The notes beneath the pieces are model-generated. The model saw only the letters and a program-made list of their open reading frames with translations. It was not told the origin of the DNA and ran no database searches. DNA of 32,079 nt from the NCBI GenBank assembly GCA_023249725.1, contig JAHFBZ010000019.1, positions 1 to 32,079 of the forward strand. Reading direction: 5' to 3'. This document shows, one piece after another, positions 1-8,204 of this stretch. Source of the DNA: Methanobacteriaceae archaeon (lineage in GTDB: Archaea > Methanobacteriota > Methanobacteria > Methanobacteriales > Methanobacteriaceae). The position numbers were made by a program, and so were the translations under genes. How positions within the stretch are numbered: position 1 is the first letter of the stretch; each line of letters opens with the position of its first letter.

Positions 1-505
1 GAATATTAGCGTCTTCCCAAAGCTCTTTTTCCACTAAATCTCGATTTTTTTCGATAATTATGGTTTTTTGATTTCTTTCTTCTAATTCTTTAAAAACTGC
101 GGCCCCTACTCTTCCATATCCACATAAGACGAAATGATTTTCCATGGAAGCCATTTTTTTCCGTATTTTGGAGCCAGATCTAATATCTTCTACCGTCATG
201 GTTACCACCGATATGCTAAGGCTGAAAACATAAGCAATAAGTCCCACGCCGGATAAAGCTAAGCTAACTGCAAAGAGTTTCTGTACTGCGGTATGGGGGA
301 GAATATCACCGTATCCCACTGTGGAAATGGTTATAATTGTAAAATAAATAGCATTTATAGGATCAAGGCCCATTATATAAAGAGAACCAATAAATCCGTA
401 AATAATTAAAATTCCCAGAGCAATTATGGCAAAATAAAATATGGAAATGGGTATTGCCTGGATATCCTCAGTTTTGGGTATTGTTGGTATACGTGAAGAG
501 GCCAA
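1..505 (-). CDS. Potassium channel, two-TM pore plus RCK domain (partial, 3' end off window)
   Basis: About 168 residues of an ion channel read on the minus strand, continuing beyond base 1. TM1 spans about residues 19-45, the selectivity filter TVGYGD is at 62-67, TM2 about 75-103, and the Rossmann nucleotide/ion-sensing RCK (TrkA-N) domain starts near 123 with the GYGRVG dinucleotide motif at 129-134. This is the MthK-type architecture: a membrane K+ pore gated by a cytoplasmic RCK ring. The start is a TTG at 505-503, preceded on the minus strand by AGGTG with a five-base gap; no upstream ATG is in frame. The gene is divergent from nnr. Channel identity is secure from the filter; the ligand that gates it cannot be read from this part. 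Confidence 0.9.
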   Translation of the reverse strand, partial: MASSRIPTIPKTEDIQAIPISIFYFAIIALGILIIYGFIGSLYIMGLDPINAIYFTIITISTVGYGDILPHTAVQKLFAVSLALSGVGLIAYVFSLSISVVTMTVEDIRSGSKIRKKMASMENHFVLCGYGRVGAAVFKELEERNQKTIIIEKNRDLVEKELWEDANI

Positions 506-691
506 TTATAACACCTCATTAAATATGTCTTTCCATGCCTTTTTTATTAATTCTATAAAATTGGACTTCAGACTATAATAAATAATTTAAAACGACTAAT
601 TTTATCTATTTTTTATCTATTTACTAAATTTATTATTTATTTACAGTTATTATTAAATATTCTCTATTATAATTATATAAATAGTGATACT
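506..691. promoter_or_regulatory. Divergent intergenic region between K+ channel and nnr
   Basis: This 186-base, very AT-rich gap must hold both promoters. Several TTTATTTA or TATATAAA-like stretches occur (for example about 610-640 and 666-680) so no single TATA box can be assigned with confidence. No ORF or RNA gene is seen. Confidence 0.35.
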
Positions 692-2215
692 ATGAATCCT
701 TTGGACATGATGGTTGTTGATTTTAATGCAGAATATTTAGGAATTCCTAGACTTAGTTTGATGGAAAATGCAGGCAGGGCCCTGGCCTATGAAATATCTA
801 AGATAAATTCTAATATAAATAGTGCCAAGGTTATTATTTTTACAGGATCTGGTGGAAATGGAGGGGATGGTTTTGTAGCGGCTAGGCATCTTCTAAATAT
901 GGGATTTAAAGTTAAAATCGTCTTATTGACTCATCCTTCAAAAATAAATTCTAAAGACTCTATTCAAAATTGGAATGTTCTGGAAAATATGAGACCCTAT
1001 TTATCTGATTTGGAGATTGAAATTTGTTCTGATTCCTCTCAGATTGATTATGAATTGCTAGGCAGTGATGAAAATATTTTGATAGATGCTATTTTAGGAA
1101 CTGGAATTAAAGGAGCTATTAGGGAACCTTTTAGATCTTCTATAAATCTTATAAATAAATCTAACTCACCAGTAGTTTCTGTAGATGTTCCTAGTGGTAT
1201 GAATCCTTTGAATGGTGAGATAAATGATATTTCAGTGGATGCAGAATATACTGTAAGTTTTCACCGGGCAAAAACTGGTCTCAAAGGACCAGAATCTGCA
1301 TCTTCGAAAATAGGAAAATTAATTGTTTGTGATATTGGGATTCCAAAAGAAGCAGAAATATTTTTAGGTGCTGGTGATCTTTTAAGGCTCAAATCAAGAG
1401 ATTCCAATGCACATAAAGGAGCTAATGGACGCTTACTGATTGTGGGTGGTAGTAAAGAATACACTGGGGCTCCTGCCCTAGCAGGCCTATCAGCACTTGC
1501 CGCGGGTGCAGATTTAGTTACTATAATATGTCCTGATAGTGCAGCTATACCTATTAAATCTTATTCTCCTGACTTAATTGTAAAAAACCTTCCTGGAGAT
1601 TATATTAATCCAGAAATGTTAGAGACAGTTTTGGAATTATCTAAAAAAGTTGACTGTGTATTGGTGGGCTGTGGCGCCGGTGATAAAGAAGAGACTAAAA
1701 TAGCTTTAAATTCACTGGCCAAAAAATTAGGGGAACTTAAAAAACCCCTGGTAATGGATGCTGATGCCTTAAAACTGGTCGATAAAGAATTAGTGAAAAA
1801 TCAAGAGAATTTAATCATAACTCCACACATGGGAGAATTTAAAGCTTTTTTCCAAGAAGAATCTCCCATTATTCTTTTTGATATTAAAGAAAAAACATCT
1901 GCTTTCCAATCTATTTCTCAACAAATTAAAGGAACGATTTTACTCAAAGGAAAACTGGACATGATATTTAATGGGAAGAAATTTAGATTGAATAAAACTG
2001 GAAGTCCAGGAATGACGGTGGGCGGAACTGGAGATTGCTTGGCAGGGTTAGTTGCAGCACTATATTCTCAAGGCCATTCTGCATGGGTTTCAGCTTGCTT
2101 AGGGGCTTTTATTAATGGCCGGGCCGGTGAACTGGCTCAAAATAAATGGGGATATAATTTCAGTGCTTCTAAAATGATTGAATTTTTAAGTGAAGCTATG
2201 AAACATGATTTTTAA
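692..2215 (+). CDS. nnr: Bifunctional NAD(P)H-hydrate epimerase / ADP-dependent NAD(P)H-hydrate dehydratase
   Basis: A 507-residue metabolite-repair enzyme that converts hydrated NADH or NADPH (NAD(P)HX) back to the active cofactor. Residues about 1-215 are the YjeF_N epimerase domain, with the NAEYLGIPRLSLMENAG N-terminus, GNGGDGFVAAR loop and SVDVPSG motif. Residues about 225-500 are the ribokinase-like YjeF_C dehydratase, with HKGANGR, the PHMGE segment and the GGTGDCLAG phosphate-binding loop. Both domains are at normal fused length and no key motif is missing. The ATG at 692 fits the family N-terminus; GTGAT a few bases upstream is a weak ribosome site. It stands alone with intergenic DNA on both sides, consistent with a housekeeping role. 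Confidence 0.95.
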   Translation: MNPLDMMVVDFNAEYLGIPRLSLMENAGRALAYEISKINSNINSAKVIIFTGSGGNGGDGFVAARHLLNMGFKVKIVLLTHPSKINSKDSIQNWNVLENMRPYLSDLEIEICSDSSQIDYELLGSDENILIDAILGTGIKGAIREPFRSSINLINKSNSPVVSVDVPSGMNPLNGEINDISVDAEYTVSFHRAKTGLKGPESASSKIGKLIVCDIGIPKEAEIFLGAGDLLRLKSRDSNAHKGANGRLLIVGGSKEYTGAPALAGLSALAAGADLVTIICPDSAAIPIKSYSPDLIVKNLPGDYINPEMLETVLELSKKVDCVLVGCGAGDKEETKIALNSLAKKLGELKKPLVMDADALKLVDKELVKNQENLIITPHMGEFKAFFQEESPIILFDIKEKTSAFQSISQQIKGTILLKGKLDMIFNGKKFRLNKTGSPGMTVGGTGDCLAGLVAALYSQGHSAWVSACLGAFINGRAGELAQNKWGYNFSASKMIEFLSEAMKHDF

Positions 2216-2274
2216 TTAATATGGTTTGATTTTTTGGTGCAATAACTCTTATAAAGGTATAATGATAAATTCAA

Positions 2275-2547
2275 TCAATAAAGGCCCATTGATTTGGCTA
2301 TAACTAAAACACCAACTCCAATTATTCCTCCAAAGCCAGCTACCAGGACAGTCAATAGATTTATTGGTATTTTAACAATTGGTAATAGATTTACTACAAA
2401 AAGAAATATAATTCCTAGAATCATATTGAAAATTATTGTTATTCCGGCTCTTCCTAATTTAAGGAGCATTTTAATTCCAAATAATCCTAAAACGATTATA
2501 AATGTTCCTATAACAATTAATGTCATTATATCGAGGATTTCCATCAT
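2275..2547 (-). CDS. BofA-like small membrane protein
   Basis: A 90-residue hydrophobic protein with about three membrane segments. The C-terminal half (NMILGIIFLFVVNLL, then IPINLLTVLVAGFGGIIGV) matches the pro-sigmaK-processing inhibitor BofA family, which in Bacillus inhibits a membrane protease. Archaea have no sigma K, so only membership of the family can be stated, not the function. The start at 2547 is favoured by GGAG five bases upstream on the minus strand and a good TATA box further up. The opposite strand is also open over this stretch, but encodes a low-complexity Ile/Pro/Thr/Asn-rich product and was rejected. It is monocistronic, between nnr and argG. Confidence 0.75.
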   Translation of the reverse strand: MMEILDIMTLIVIGTFIIVLGLFGIKMLLKLGRAGITIIFNMILGIIFLFVVNLLPIVKIPINLLTVLVAGFGGIIGVGVLVIAKSMGLY

Positions 2548-2602
2548 AAATACTCCATTAGTGTTTTAAATTATGAGTTTAATAAATTCTAATTAGTTAA
2601 TT

Positions 2603-2615
2603 AAATTATATAAAG
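2603..2615 (-). promoter_or_regulatory. TATA box of the BofA-like gene
   Basis: The minus strand reads CTTTATATAATTT, a near-consensus archaeal TATA box. Transcription would begin about 25 bases downstream, near 2580, giving a leader of about 30 bases that includes the GGAG site before the ATG at 2547. Confidence 0.5.
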
Positions 2616-2904
2616 ATTATCTAAACTTAATTTAAAATCAAAGTTAATTAAAGATTTATTTCATAAAAATATTAATTACTTTCTATTTTCTAATAAATTA
2701 AATCTATCAATATAAAATCAACTAATTAACTAATAAACTATGGGGTAGAGTGTGTGATTAGTATTAATTAATATCAATATAAGTTAAATTAATCTATTAT
2801 CAATTAAAACCAGCTAAAACTTAATATCTATGAGTTTTAGTAAAAATCCATTAGAATATAAAAAATTTGAAAAATTAAATTAAATTAAATTAATTATTTA
2901 AAAT
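2616..2904. other. AT-rich intergenic spacer
   Basis: Together with the TATA box just before it, this forms a gap of more than 300 bases between the BofA-like gene and the 3' end of argG. It is almost pure A+T with many TTAATTAA-like steps. I see no ORF, RNA fold or repeat array in it; it probably holds the argG terminator and upstream promoter DNA. Confidence 0.4.
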
Positions 2905-4086
2905 TTATTCTTCTTTACATATCTTGTTATAAAGAGCAGCTTGCAGTGCATAGTTTTTTACCATACCTACCATTTCGCGCTGATCCATACTTTTATCCTC
3001 AAAAGACACTATATCTTGCTGATAAAGGCTGAAAGGTGAATATCTTCCTACAATACGCATACCACCTTTGTGTAATCTAATTTTAACAATTCCAGTAACT
3101 CTGCGCTGCATATGGTCAATCATTTGATCTAGATCTTCCCTTAGTGGGTCATGCCAGGTTCCATTATAAACTAACTCGGAGTAGGTGCTGCTAATTGTTT
3201 CTGCAAATTTTAATTCACTTCGAGTTAATGTAATCTGTTCTAATGCATTGTGAGCAGTTAATATCAAGAAAGCTCCAGGTGTTTCATAGATTTCTCTGCT
3301 TTTGAGCCCTATGATACGATCCTCAATGATATCGACTCGGCCGATTCCATGGATTCCTGCTATCTGATTAAATTTATTAATTATTTCCAGTGCATCCAGT
3401 TTTTCCTGGTCAATGGCCACGGGAACTCCCTTTTCAAATTCTATTTCTATTATCTGAGCATCTTCTGGCGCATCTGCACTGGATCTGGTCCAGCTAAAAG
3501 CATCTTCAGGAGGTTCTACCATAGGGTCTTCTAGAACGTCTCCTTCAATAGCCCGACCCCATAGATTTTCATCAATACTGTAAAGCTTTTCTGAAGGCAG
3601 GGGAATACCACAAGATTTTGCATATTCTACTTCTTCACTTCTGGTGAGATTTAGTTCCCGAATGGGAGCAATAACTTTACAATCGGATAATGAACGGATT
3701 ATGGCCTCAAAACGGAATTGATCATTTCCTTTACCAGTACATCCATGAGCTATGGCAGTTGCACCTTCTTTTTTAGCCAATTCCACAATTTTCATGGCGA
3801 TTAATGGTCTGGCTAGAGCAGTACTCAAGGGGTAACCTTCATAAATAGCATTGGCTTTTATAGCCTTAAAAATAAAATCATTGGTAAATTCTTCCTGTGC
3901 ATCGATAGTATAATGTTTACTACTCCCCATACCATTAGCCACAGATGCGGACCGTTCAATTTCTTCTCGGGGTTGCCCTACATCTACACATGCAGTAATA
4001 ACTTCCATATCGTATTTTTCTTCCAGTAACTTGATGCAAACGGACGTGTCTAGGCCGCCACTGAATGCGAGAACAACTTTTTCCAT
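2905..4086 (-). CDS. argG: Argininosuccinate synthase
   Basis: A full-length 393-residue cytoplasmic enzyme joining citrulline and aspartate, with ATP cleaved to AMP and PPi, in arginine synthesis. The N-terminal [10 protein letters not shown] is the PP-loop ATP pyrophosphatase motif; further family signatures are [14 protein letters not shown] and the SIDENLWGR segment. Nothing is truncated. The start ATG at 4086 is preceded by AGGTGATAAA, a strong archaeal ribosome site. It is monocistronic here and divergent from the aspartoacylase-like gene. No argH is in the window. Confidence 0.97.
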   Translation of the reverse strand: MEKVVLAFSGGLDTSVCIKLLEEKYDMEVITACVDVGQPREEIERSASVANGMGSSKHYTIDAQEEFTNDFIFKAIKANAIYEGYPLSTALARPLIAMKIVELAKKEGATAIAHGCTGKGNDQFRFEAIIRSLSDCKVIAPIRELNLTRSEEVEYAKSCGIPLPSEKLYSIDENLWGRAIEGDVLEDPMVEPPEDAFSWTRSSADAPEDAQIIEIEFEKGVPVAIDQEKLDALEIINKFNQIAGIHGIGRVDIIEDRIIGLKSREIYETPGAFLILTAHNALEQITLTRSELKFAETISSTYSELVYNGTWHDPLREDLDQMIDHMQRRVTGIVKIRLHKGGMRIVGRYSPFSLYQQDIVSFEDKSMDQREMVGMVKNYALQAALYNKICKEE

Positions 4087-4120
4087 TTTATCACCTAATA
4101 AGTTTTTATTAATTATCTAA

Positions 4121-4135
4121 TTTAAAATATAAATT
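4121..4135 (-). promoter_or_regulatory. Probable TATA box of argG
   Basis: The minus strand reads ATTTATATTTTAAA. A start site about 25 bases downstream would leave a short leader of roughly 10-20 bases containing the AGGTGA ribosome site. No arginine-operator palindrome was recognised. Confidence 0.45.
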
Positions 4136-4432
4136 TGGAATAATTTTATCAATTATTTGTTATTAAAGAATTTTTTAAAGTTCTTTAGTTTCAATTATTA
4201 TAATAGAATTTGTATAATAAATAATTAATATATAATCTATTTAATTAACTAAAGATTTAAGCTCAAATTTATTTAGATGGATATTTAACCATACTATGAA
4301 GATTTATATCTATGAAATTATTTTTATACTATTTGCAGAAGATTAATAATAAAAATAAGATATTATTGGAATTAAAAGCATAGTTGAATCAATAAATAAA
4401 GTTTATCAGTAGAATTATCTTGATGTGATGGA
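4136..4432. other. Divergent intergenic region upstream of argG and the aspartoacylase-like gene
   Basis: Part of a 346-base gene-free gap. It is AT-rich with several TTTATAT-like stretches (for example near 4303-4310) that could act as the plus-strand TATA box. No ORF, RNA gene or repeat was seen. All frames immediately upstream of 4433 are closed by stops, so the following gene does not extend into it. Confidence 0.35.
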
Positions 4433-5179
4433 ATGGCTTTTGCACAGACTAAAGAGGATATAAGTGGAAAAATAAGCTTAATATCCACGCAAGCTAGGGG
4501 CGATATTGATGATAATGATGTTATCAAAAATAATGTTCCTTATGGCATCAGTAGCAAAATTTTGCTTAAAATTGCAAAAAAAGGTACCCCTTTAGTTAAA
4601 CTGGGGAATGGTAATCTTAAGGTAATGTTGGTTGCAGGAATACATGGTAATGAACTTCCTCCTCAAATTGGATTGTTAAAACTTGTTGAAAGGTTAAGAA
4701 ATTCCAAATTAAATGGTACCGTTTATATAATTCCCTTCGCTGCCCCTTTGGCTACCCGAAATAATAGTCGTTGGTTGGATGGACTTGATTTAAATAGGGC
4801 GGGTTTAAATGAAGGATCGGTAACATATGATCTATTAAAATCAATTCAAGAGCTTGAAGTGGATGCTGTAGCGGATTTTCATTCCACAAAGATTGGCAGC
4901 AACCCTGGAAGGGAAAGTGTTTTCTGCACTAAAAACCCTTGCGGTGAAAGTTTTGAAATTGGTCAATTTATTACTAAAAGAACTTCTTCTGAATTAATAT
5001 GTTATAATGCTGCAGGTAAGATGTACAATGGAGCACTGGAGGATGAATGCAATATTAGGGGCATACCTGCAGTAACATGTGAAGTTGTATCTGAAAATGG
5101 ACAGATAACTCCTGGAAGTACTGAAAAATCTTTAATGCAGATGGAATCCTATTTAAAATACTTTAAAATTATTGATTAA
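4433..5179 (+). CDS. Succinylglutamate desuccinylase/aspartoacylase-family zinc hydrolase
   Basis: A 248-residue M14-like metallo-amidohydrolase. The zinc ligands are visible: H71 and E74 in AGIHGNE and H150 in DFHST. The substrate-binding DLNR (119-122) and a likely catalytic Glu in TCEVVSE complete the active site. Family members remove acyl groups from amino acids, but the substrate cannot be chosen from sequence. An in-frame TGA lies ten bases upstream of the ATG, so the start is fixed; GTGATGGA serves as ribosome site. The first residues, MAFAQT, resemble the end of a secretion signal, so homologues should be checked for a longer N-terminus that is lost here. Confidence 0.8.
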   Translation: MAFAQTKEDISGKISLISTQARGDIDDNDVIKNNVPYGISSKILLKIAKKGTPLVKLGNGNLKVMLVAGIHGNELPPQIGLLKLVERLRNSKLNGTVYIIPFAAPLATRNNSRWLDGLDLNRAGLNEGSVTYDLLKSIQELEVDAVADFHSTKIGSNPGRESVFCTKNPCGESFEIGQFITKRTSSELICYNAAGKMYNGALEDECNIRGIPAVTCEVVSENGQITPGSTEKSLMQMESYLKYFKIID

Positions 5180-5427
5180 TTAATTAAAATAGTAAAATAA
5201 ACTAGGGACTATTAATAAATGCTTTTATAAGATTTAGTTGACTTACATAAGTTGATATCATAATAAAAATTAAATATAAACTAAAAATAGCATTGAATTC
5301 AAATATCATTCATTCGACATATTTATAAGATATTAAACTGGAAATCATCGTATTCCTTAACAAATTTCAATAAATAATAAATTATAATAGAATAAATAAT
5401 TCAAAATTTATATTTGGAAGTAGCTAA
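5180..5427. other. AT-rich intergenic spacer
   Basis: A 248-base gap between the aspartoacylase-like gene and the YdjM-like gene. I see no ORF, RNA gene or repeat. GGAAG about ten bases before 5428 is the likely ribosome site of the next gene. Confidence 0.3.
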
Positions 5428-6101
5428 ATGTCATCTTATAAAAAACACGCCATTTTTGCCATTATACTGACTTTACCTTTTTTTCCAAATGTCTTTTCTC
5501 TGGCACTGGCCTTAATTGCAGCATCATTTCCTGATTTTGACCACAAAGTTAAAAAAAAAACATTACTCTACTGTTTGTGATAGGAACCATACTAACTTTA
5601 ATTTTGTACATCTTTAAATTACCTTATTTACTGGGTATAATTTTAATCACACTCGCCCTAATATTTTATTTATCAGAACACCGGGGTTTCACTCATTCTT
5701 TGTTGGGCATATCTTTACTTTCAATTATTTTAACAGTTTTAGTTTTTTCATCTTACTTTTTCTTCTTTGGTATGGGAATCAAAAATGAACAAGGTATTCT
5801 AGCCGTAATTTTAATATTATTAGGATCATTATCGATTAATAGAAATATTATGCTGCCGTTTATATTTATAGGGGTTTTAGGAGTTTTATTAACTCCATTT
5901 CCTCACCCAAATTTGTATAATGTCATGGGTGCTTTTTTCTTGGGCTTTATTAGTCATGTTATTTTAGATTCTTATACTCCTCAGGGCGTAGAGTTTTTAC
6001 GACCTTTCTATTCAAAAAGACTTAAAAAAGGCTTTGGAACTTCTTTAATTATTTTATGGATTTTAGGAGCTTCTTATTATGTGTTTAACTTTATTTTATG
6101 A
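5428..6101 (+). pseudogene. YdjM/DUF457-family membrane metal-dependent hydrolase, frame broken at an A10 run
   Basis: Translation from the ATG at 5428 gives 50 residues, including the family motif SFPDFDHK, then stops at TGA 5578-5580. The rest of the protein (HRGFTHS near 5680, FISHVILDSYTPQGVEF near 5950, four to five membrane segments) is open in the -1 frame to 6101. The switch falls at ten consecutive A bases, 5551-5560. One extra A, or a -1 slip, joins the frames into a continuous protein of about 224 residues, the normal family length. A GTG at 5577 would otherwise start only the C-terminal part, which lacks the first DxDH motif. It could be a real pseudogene, a phase-variable or slippage-decoded gene, or a sequencing error. 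Family assignment rests on the His/Asp motifs; substrate unknown. Confidence 0.8.
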
Positions 6102-6361
6102 TTGCTTTTTATTAATTACTAAACTAAGGACTTTATTTTTAATAGGCAATTATAATTTTAGATTATACTATTTATTTGATTCAAATAGGGCATTTATTAA
6201 TTGGTGAAATTGATTTTATAGCCCTATAAAAATAATATAGAAACATTTATATTATCATAAATAATCATGTTAATTATCTATATATGTCGTTTATATTATC
6301 ATCGTTATAGATGAATCATCAATTTATTAACTGGTATTAGAAACTTAGGAGTTAAATCAAG
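6102..6361 (+). promoter_or_regulatory. ehb promoter region: palindrome and tandem TATA-like repeats
   Basis: Three elements precede ehbA. A palindrome with 8-base arms, TTTTATAG-CC-CTATAAAA, lies at 6214-6231. A 13-base direct repeat TTTATATTATCAT occurs at 6246-6258 and 6290-6302; both copies look like archaeal TATA boxes. Start sites would be near 6275 and 6318. AGGAG ten bases before the ATG at 6362 is the ribosome site. The palindrome is a candidate operator; no known repressor motif was recognised. Confidence 0.5.
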
Positions 6362-6673
6362 ATGTTTATCACTAGAATTTTCTATGGAATAGCTTATTTC
6401 GTTGTTTTAATCTATGAAATAATTAAAGCAGAGCTTGATGTTGCTTTAAGAACTATAAACGGAGATGTGAAACCAGAAATAATGGAGATAGAAACTGTTC
6501 TGGTGAGACCAATTTCTCAAACTATTCTGGCTAACAGCATTACTCTTACTCCCGGAACACTATCTATTGATCTTGATTCTGAAAAAAGAATATTAAAGGT
6601 TGCCACTATTGTAAAAAGAGATAAAGATGCTGTAATTCCTTTTGAACCTTATATAAAAGGAATGTTAGAGTAA
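6362..6673 (+). CDS. ehbA: Energy-converting hydrogenase B subunit A (MnhE/MrpE-like)
   Basis: A 103-residue protein with an N-terminal membrane helix pair and the MnhE signature NSITLTPGTLSIDL at about 60-73. Mrp antiporter subunit E homologues are part of the ion-translocating membrane arm of group 4 membrane hydrogenases. First gene of the ehb set, with AGGAG upstream. It is separated from the next ehb gene by 237 bases, far more than the other spacings, so it may also be transcribed on its own. The letter A follows its position and family. Confidence 0.8.
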   Translation: MFITRIFYGIAYFVVLIYEIIKAELDVALRTINGDVKPEIMEIETVLVRPISQTILANSITLTPGTLSIDLDSEKRILKVATIVKRDKDAVIPFEPYIKGMLE

Positions 6674-6910
6674 TTTATGTAAATGAATAATTTTCATTGA
6701 GTTTAAGTTTAGATTAATTAAAACTAACTTAAAATTCAATTTTGGCTTATGATATTAGTAATTATGATATAAAAATAGAATTAAAGCAAAATTAAATTAA
6801 TAAAAAATTAATAAAGCTTAAATATCATTAATAATGTTAAATGGTTTGAAATTAACCAAAAAATATCAAAAAATTATAGCGATAATCAAGCTGCAGGAAA
6901 GGGATGTTTA

Positions 6911-7447
6911 ATGGACATATTATTAATTTCTGAGTATATTCTTATGGCTTCTCTGGCCATTTTTGCTATTGCATCAATAAGGATTGCTACCAGAAAAACC
7001 ATAGGAATGGGTCTGGTAGGAGTGTCTGGTTTGAGCATAGCTGTGGCTACACTTTTAGTATTAATTCAAGAAGTTTATGGCATTGCATTTTGTAGAGATA
7101 TTGCATTAGCTCTGGTTATATTAGGTCCGGTTGGAACCATTGCCTTTGCCAAGGTTTTGAGGGGTGATTTAATGTTGGACGCTCTTACAATAGTCAGATC
7201 AATATTTTTAATCTTAGCATCAGTATTAATCCTCTTATCGGCAATTGGTATCTTAAGATTCAAGGATGATATGGATAAGGTCGTTTACGCCAGAATACAT
7301 ATATTGGGCGTGGCAGATATGGGTTGTATTCTAGCCCTTTTCGCTCTTTATAATCCTCTTTTAGGAGCAGCTTACTTAATATTGTCACCTTTTGCAGCAC
7401 ATGCTATTGCTAATGCCTTCTATTATGGGGAGGAAAACCATGATTGA
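6911..7447 (+). CDS. Ehb membrane subunit, MnhF-MnhG-like fusion
   Basis: A 178-residue integral membrane protein with about six helices. Residues about 25-90 resemble MrpF/MnhF (ending [21 protein letters not shown]). Residues about 100-175 resemble MrpG/MnhG ([19 protein letters not shown], then a hydrophobic segment ending [11 protein letters not shown]). In Mrp antiporters these are separate F and G subunits, so here they appear fused. It would act in the cation/proton translocating arm of Ehb. AAAGGGATG precedes the ATG. The stop overlaps the start of the next gene by eight bases, implying coupled translation. The letter may be ehbB, or a fused ehbB-ehbC; I could not decide, so no symbol is given. 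Confidence 0.75.
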   Translation: MDILLISEYILMASLAIFAIASIRIATRKTIGMGLVGVSGLSIAVATLLVLIQEVYGIAFCRDIALALVILGPVGTIAFAKVLRGDLMLDALTIVRSIFLILASVLILLSAIGILRFKDDMDKVVYARIHILGVADMGCILALFALYNPLLGAAYLILSPFAAHAIANAFYYGEENHD

Positions 7448-7673
7448 ATATATTTTGATGATAGTGGCTGTTTTAGGATCTTTGCTGGCTTTAATGCAAA
7501 GGGACCTACTAAAAGCAGCTATATTGACTGGAATACCTGGTGCTGCCATAGCTTTCCTTTACCAGTATTTACTTGCACCTGATGTGGCTCTTACCCAAGC
7601 TATTGTCGGTTCTGCAATAGTTCCCGTATTTTTTGCTTTAGCAGCTTATAAAACCAGGAGAATGGAGGAATAA
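7440..7673 (+). CDS. Ehb membrane subunit, DUF4040 (MrpA C-terminal / MbhD-like)
   Basis: A 77-residue protein with two to three helices. The [20 protein letters not shown] and [12 protein letters not shown] segments match the DUF4040 domain found in the C-terminal part of MrpA and in MbhD of membrane-bound hydrogenases. The start chosen is the ATG at 7440, inside the end of the previous gene and preceded by GGGGAGG; a longer reading from 7392 would lie wholly within the upstream coding region and lacks a ribosome site. One base separates its stop from the next ATG. Probably ehbC or ehbD. Confidence 0.75.
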   Translation: MIEYILMIVAVLGSLLALMQRDLLKAAILTGIPGAAIAFLYQYLLAPDVALTQAIVGSAIVPVFFALAAYKTRRMEE

Positions 7674-7674
7674 A

Positions 7675-8037
7675 ATGATCATTGACGTTCAACTCGCATC
7701 GTTTTTAACTGCAGGGACGCTTATAATTATTGGATTATATGCTGCTCTGTTTCTGGATAATTTGATCAAAAAAATAATTGGATTATCTTTCATTGGTGAA
7801 GGAGCGAACCTTTTCTTAATTACTATGGGTTATAAACCGGGGGGCATAGTTTATATTTTCTTACCCGGAATGGCTAGAGATTGGTTTGCCCAAAATGCAG
7901 CTTATCCACTACCTTTTGCCATGGTACTTACCAGTATTGTTATCGGGGCCAGTACCCTAGCGGTTATGTTGGGTATTATCATAATTCTTTATAAAAAACA
8001 CGGCACCCTCAGTGCCTCAAAGGTATTGAAAGATTGA
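7675..8037 (+). CDS. Ehb membrane subunit, MnhC/NuoK-like
   Basis: A 120-residue protein with three membrane helices, typical of the NuoK/MrpC family, whose buried acidic residues take part in proton movement. The [15 protein letters not shown] segment corresponds to helix 2 of the family and includes a membrane Glu. It starts one base after the previous stop, with AGGAGAATGGAGG-like purines upstream. The following 23 bases contain GGCAGGAGAG, the ribosome site of the next small gene. Probably ehbD or ehbE. Confidence 0.75.
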   Translation: MIIDVQLASFLTAGTLIIIGLYAALFLDNLIKKIIGLSFIGEGANLFLITMGYKPGGIVYIFLPGMARDWFAQNAAYPLPFAMVLTSIVIGASTLAVMLGIIIILYKKHGTLSASKVLKD

Positions 8038-8060
8038 ATGAAAGGCAGGAGAGTAAAATT

Positions 8061-8204
8061 ATGGCTTTAAAATTTTCAAATTCACTTTCAAATTCACGAT
8101 TAAATTCAAATGATGCCTCACATTCATATGAATCTTCAAAAATCATGAAAATAAAATTATCACAATATGGAACACAGTTTGAAATATGGGGGGATGATAT
8201 TTAA
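8061..8204 (+). CDS. Small ehb-cluster protein, 47 residues, unrecognised
   Basis: A 47-residue reading frame between the NuoK-like and NuoN-like genes. AGGAG sits ten bases upstream of the ATG, and the stop shares one base with the ehbF start (TAATG), an arrangement usual for real coupled genes. The product is soluble: residues 1-27 are rich in Ser and Asn, then a short conserved-looking end with [18 protein letters not shown]. An internal ATG at residue 29 could give a 19-residue form. I recognise no family. It could be a real small Ehb subunit, or a leader peptide that couples translation of ehbF. Missed by any 60-codon cutoff. Confidence 0.5.
   Translation: MALKFSNSLSNSRLNSNDASHSYESSKIMKIKLSQYGTQFEIWGDDI

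Noticed and set aside
2294-2569. 91-codon plus-strand frame opposite the BofA-like gene
   Set aside because: Its product is low-complexity Ile/Thr/Pro/Asn; the minus strand has a family match, ribosome site and TATA box.
8038-8070. 10-codon frame starting at the ATG right after the NuoK-like stop
   Set aside because: Too short and overlaps the better supported 47-codon gene and its ribosome site.
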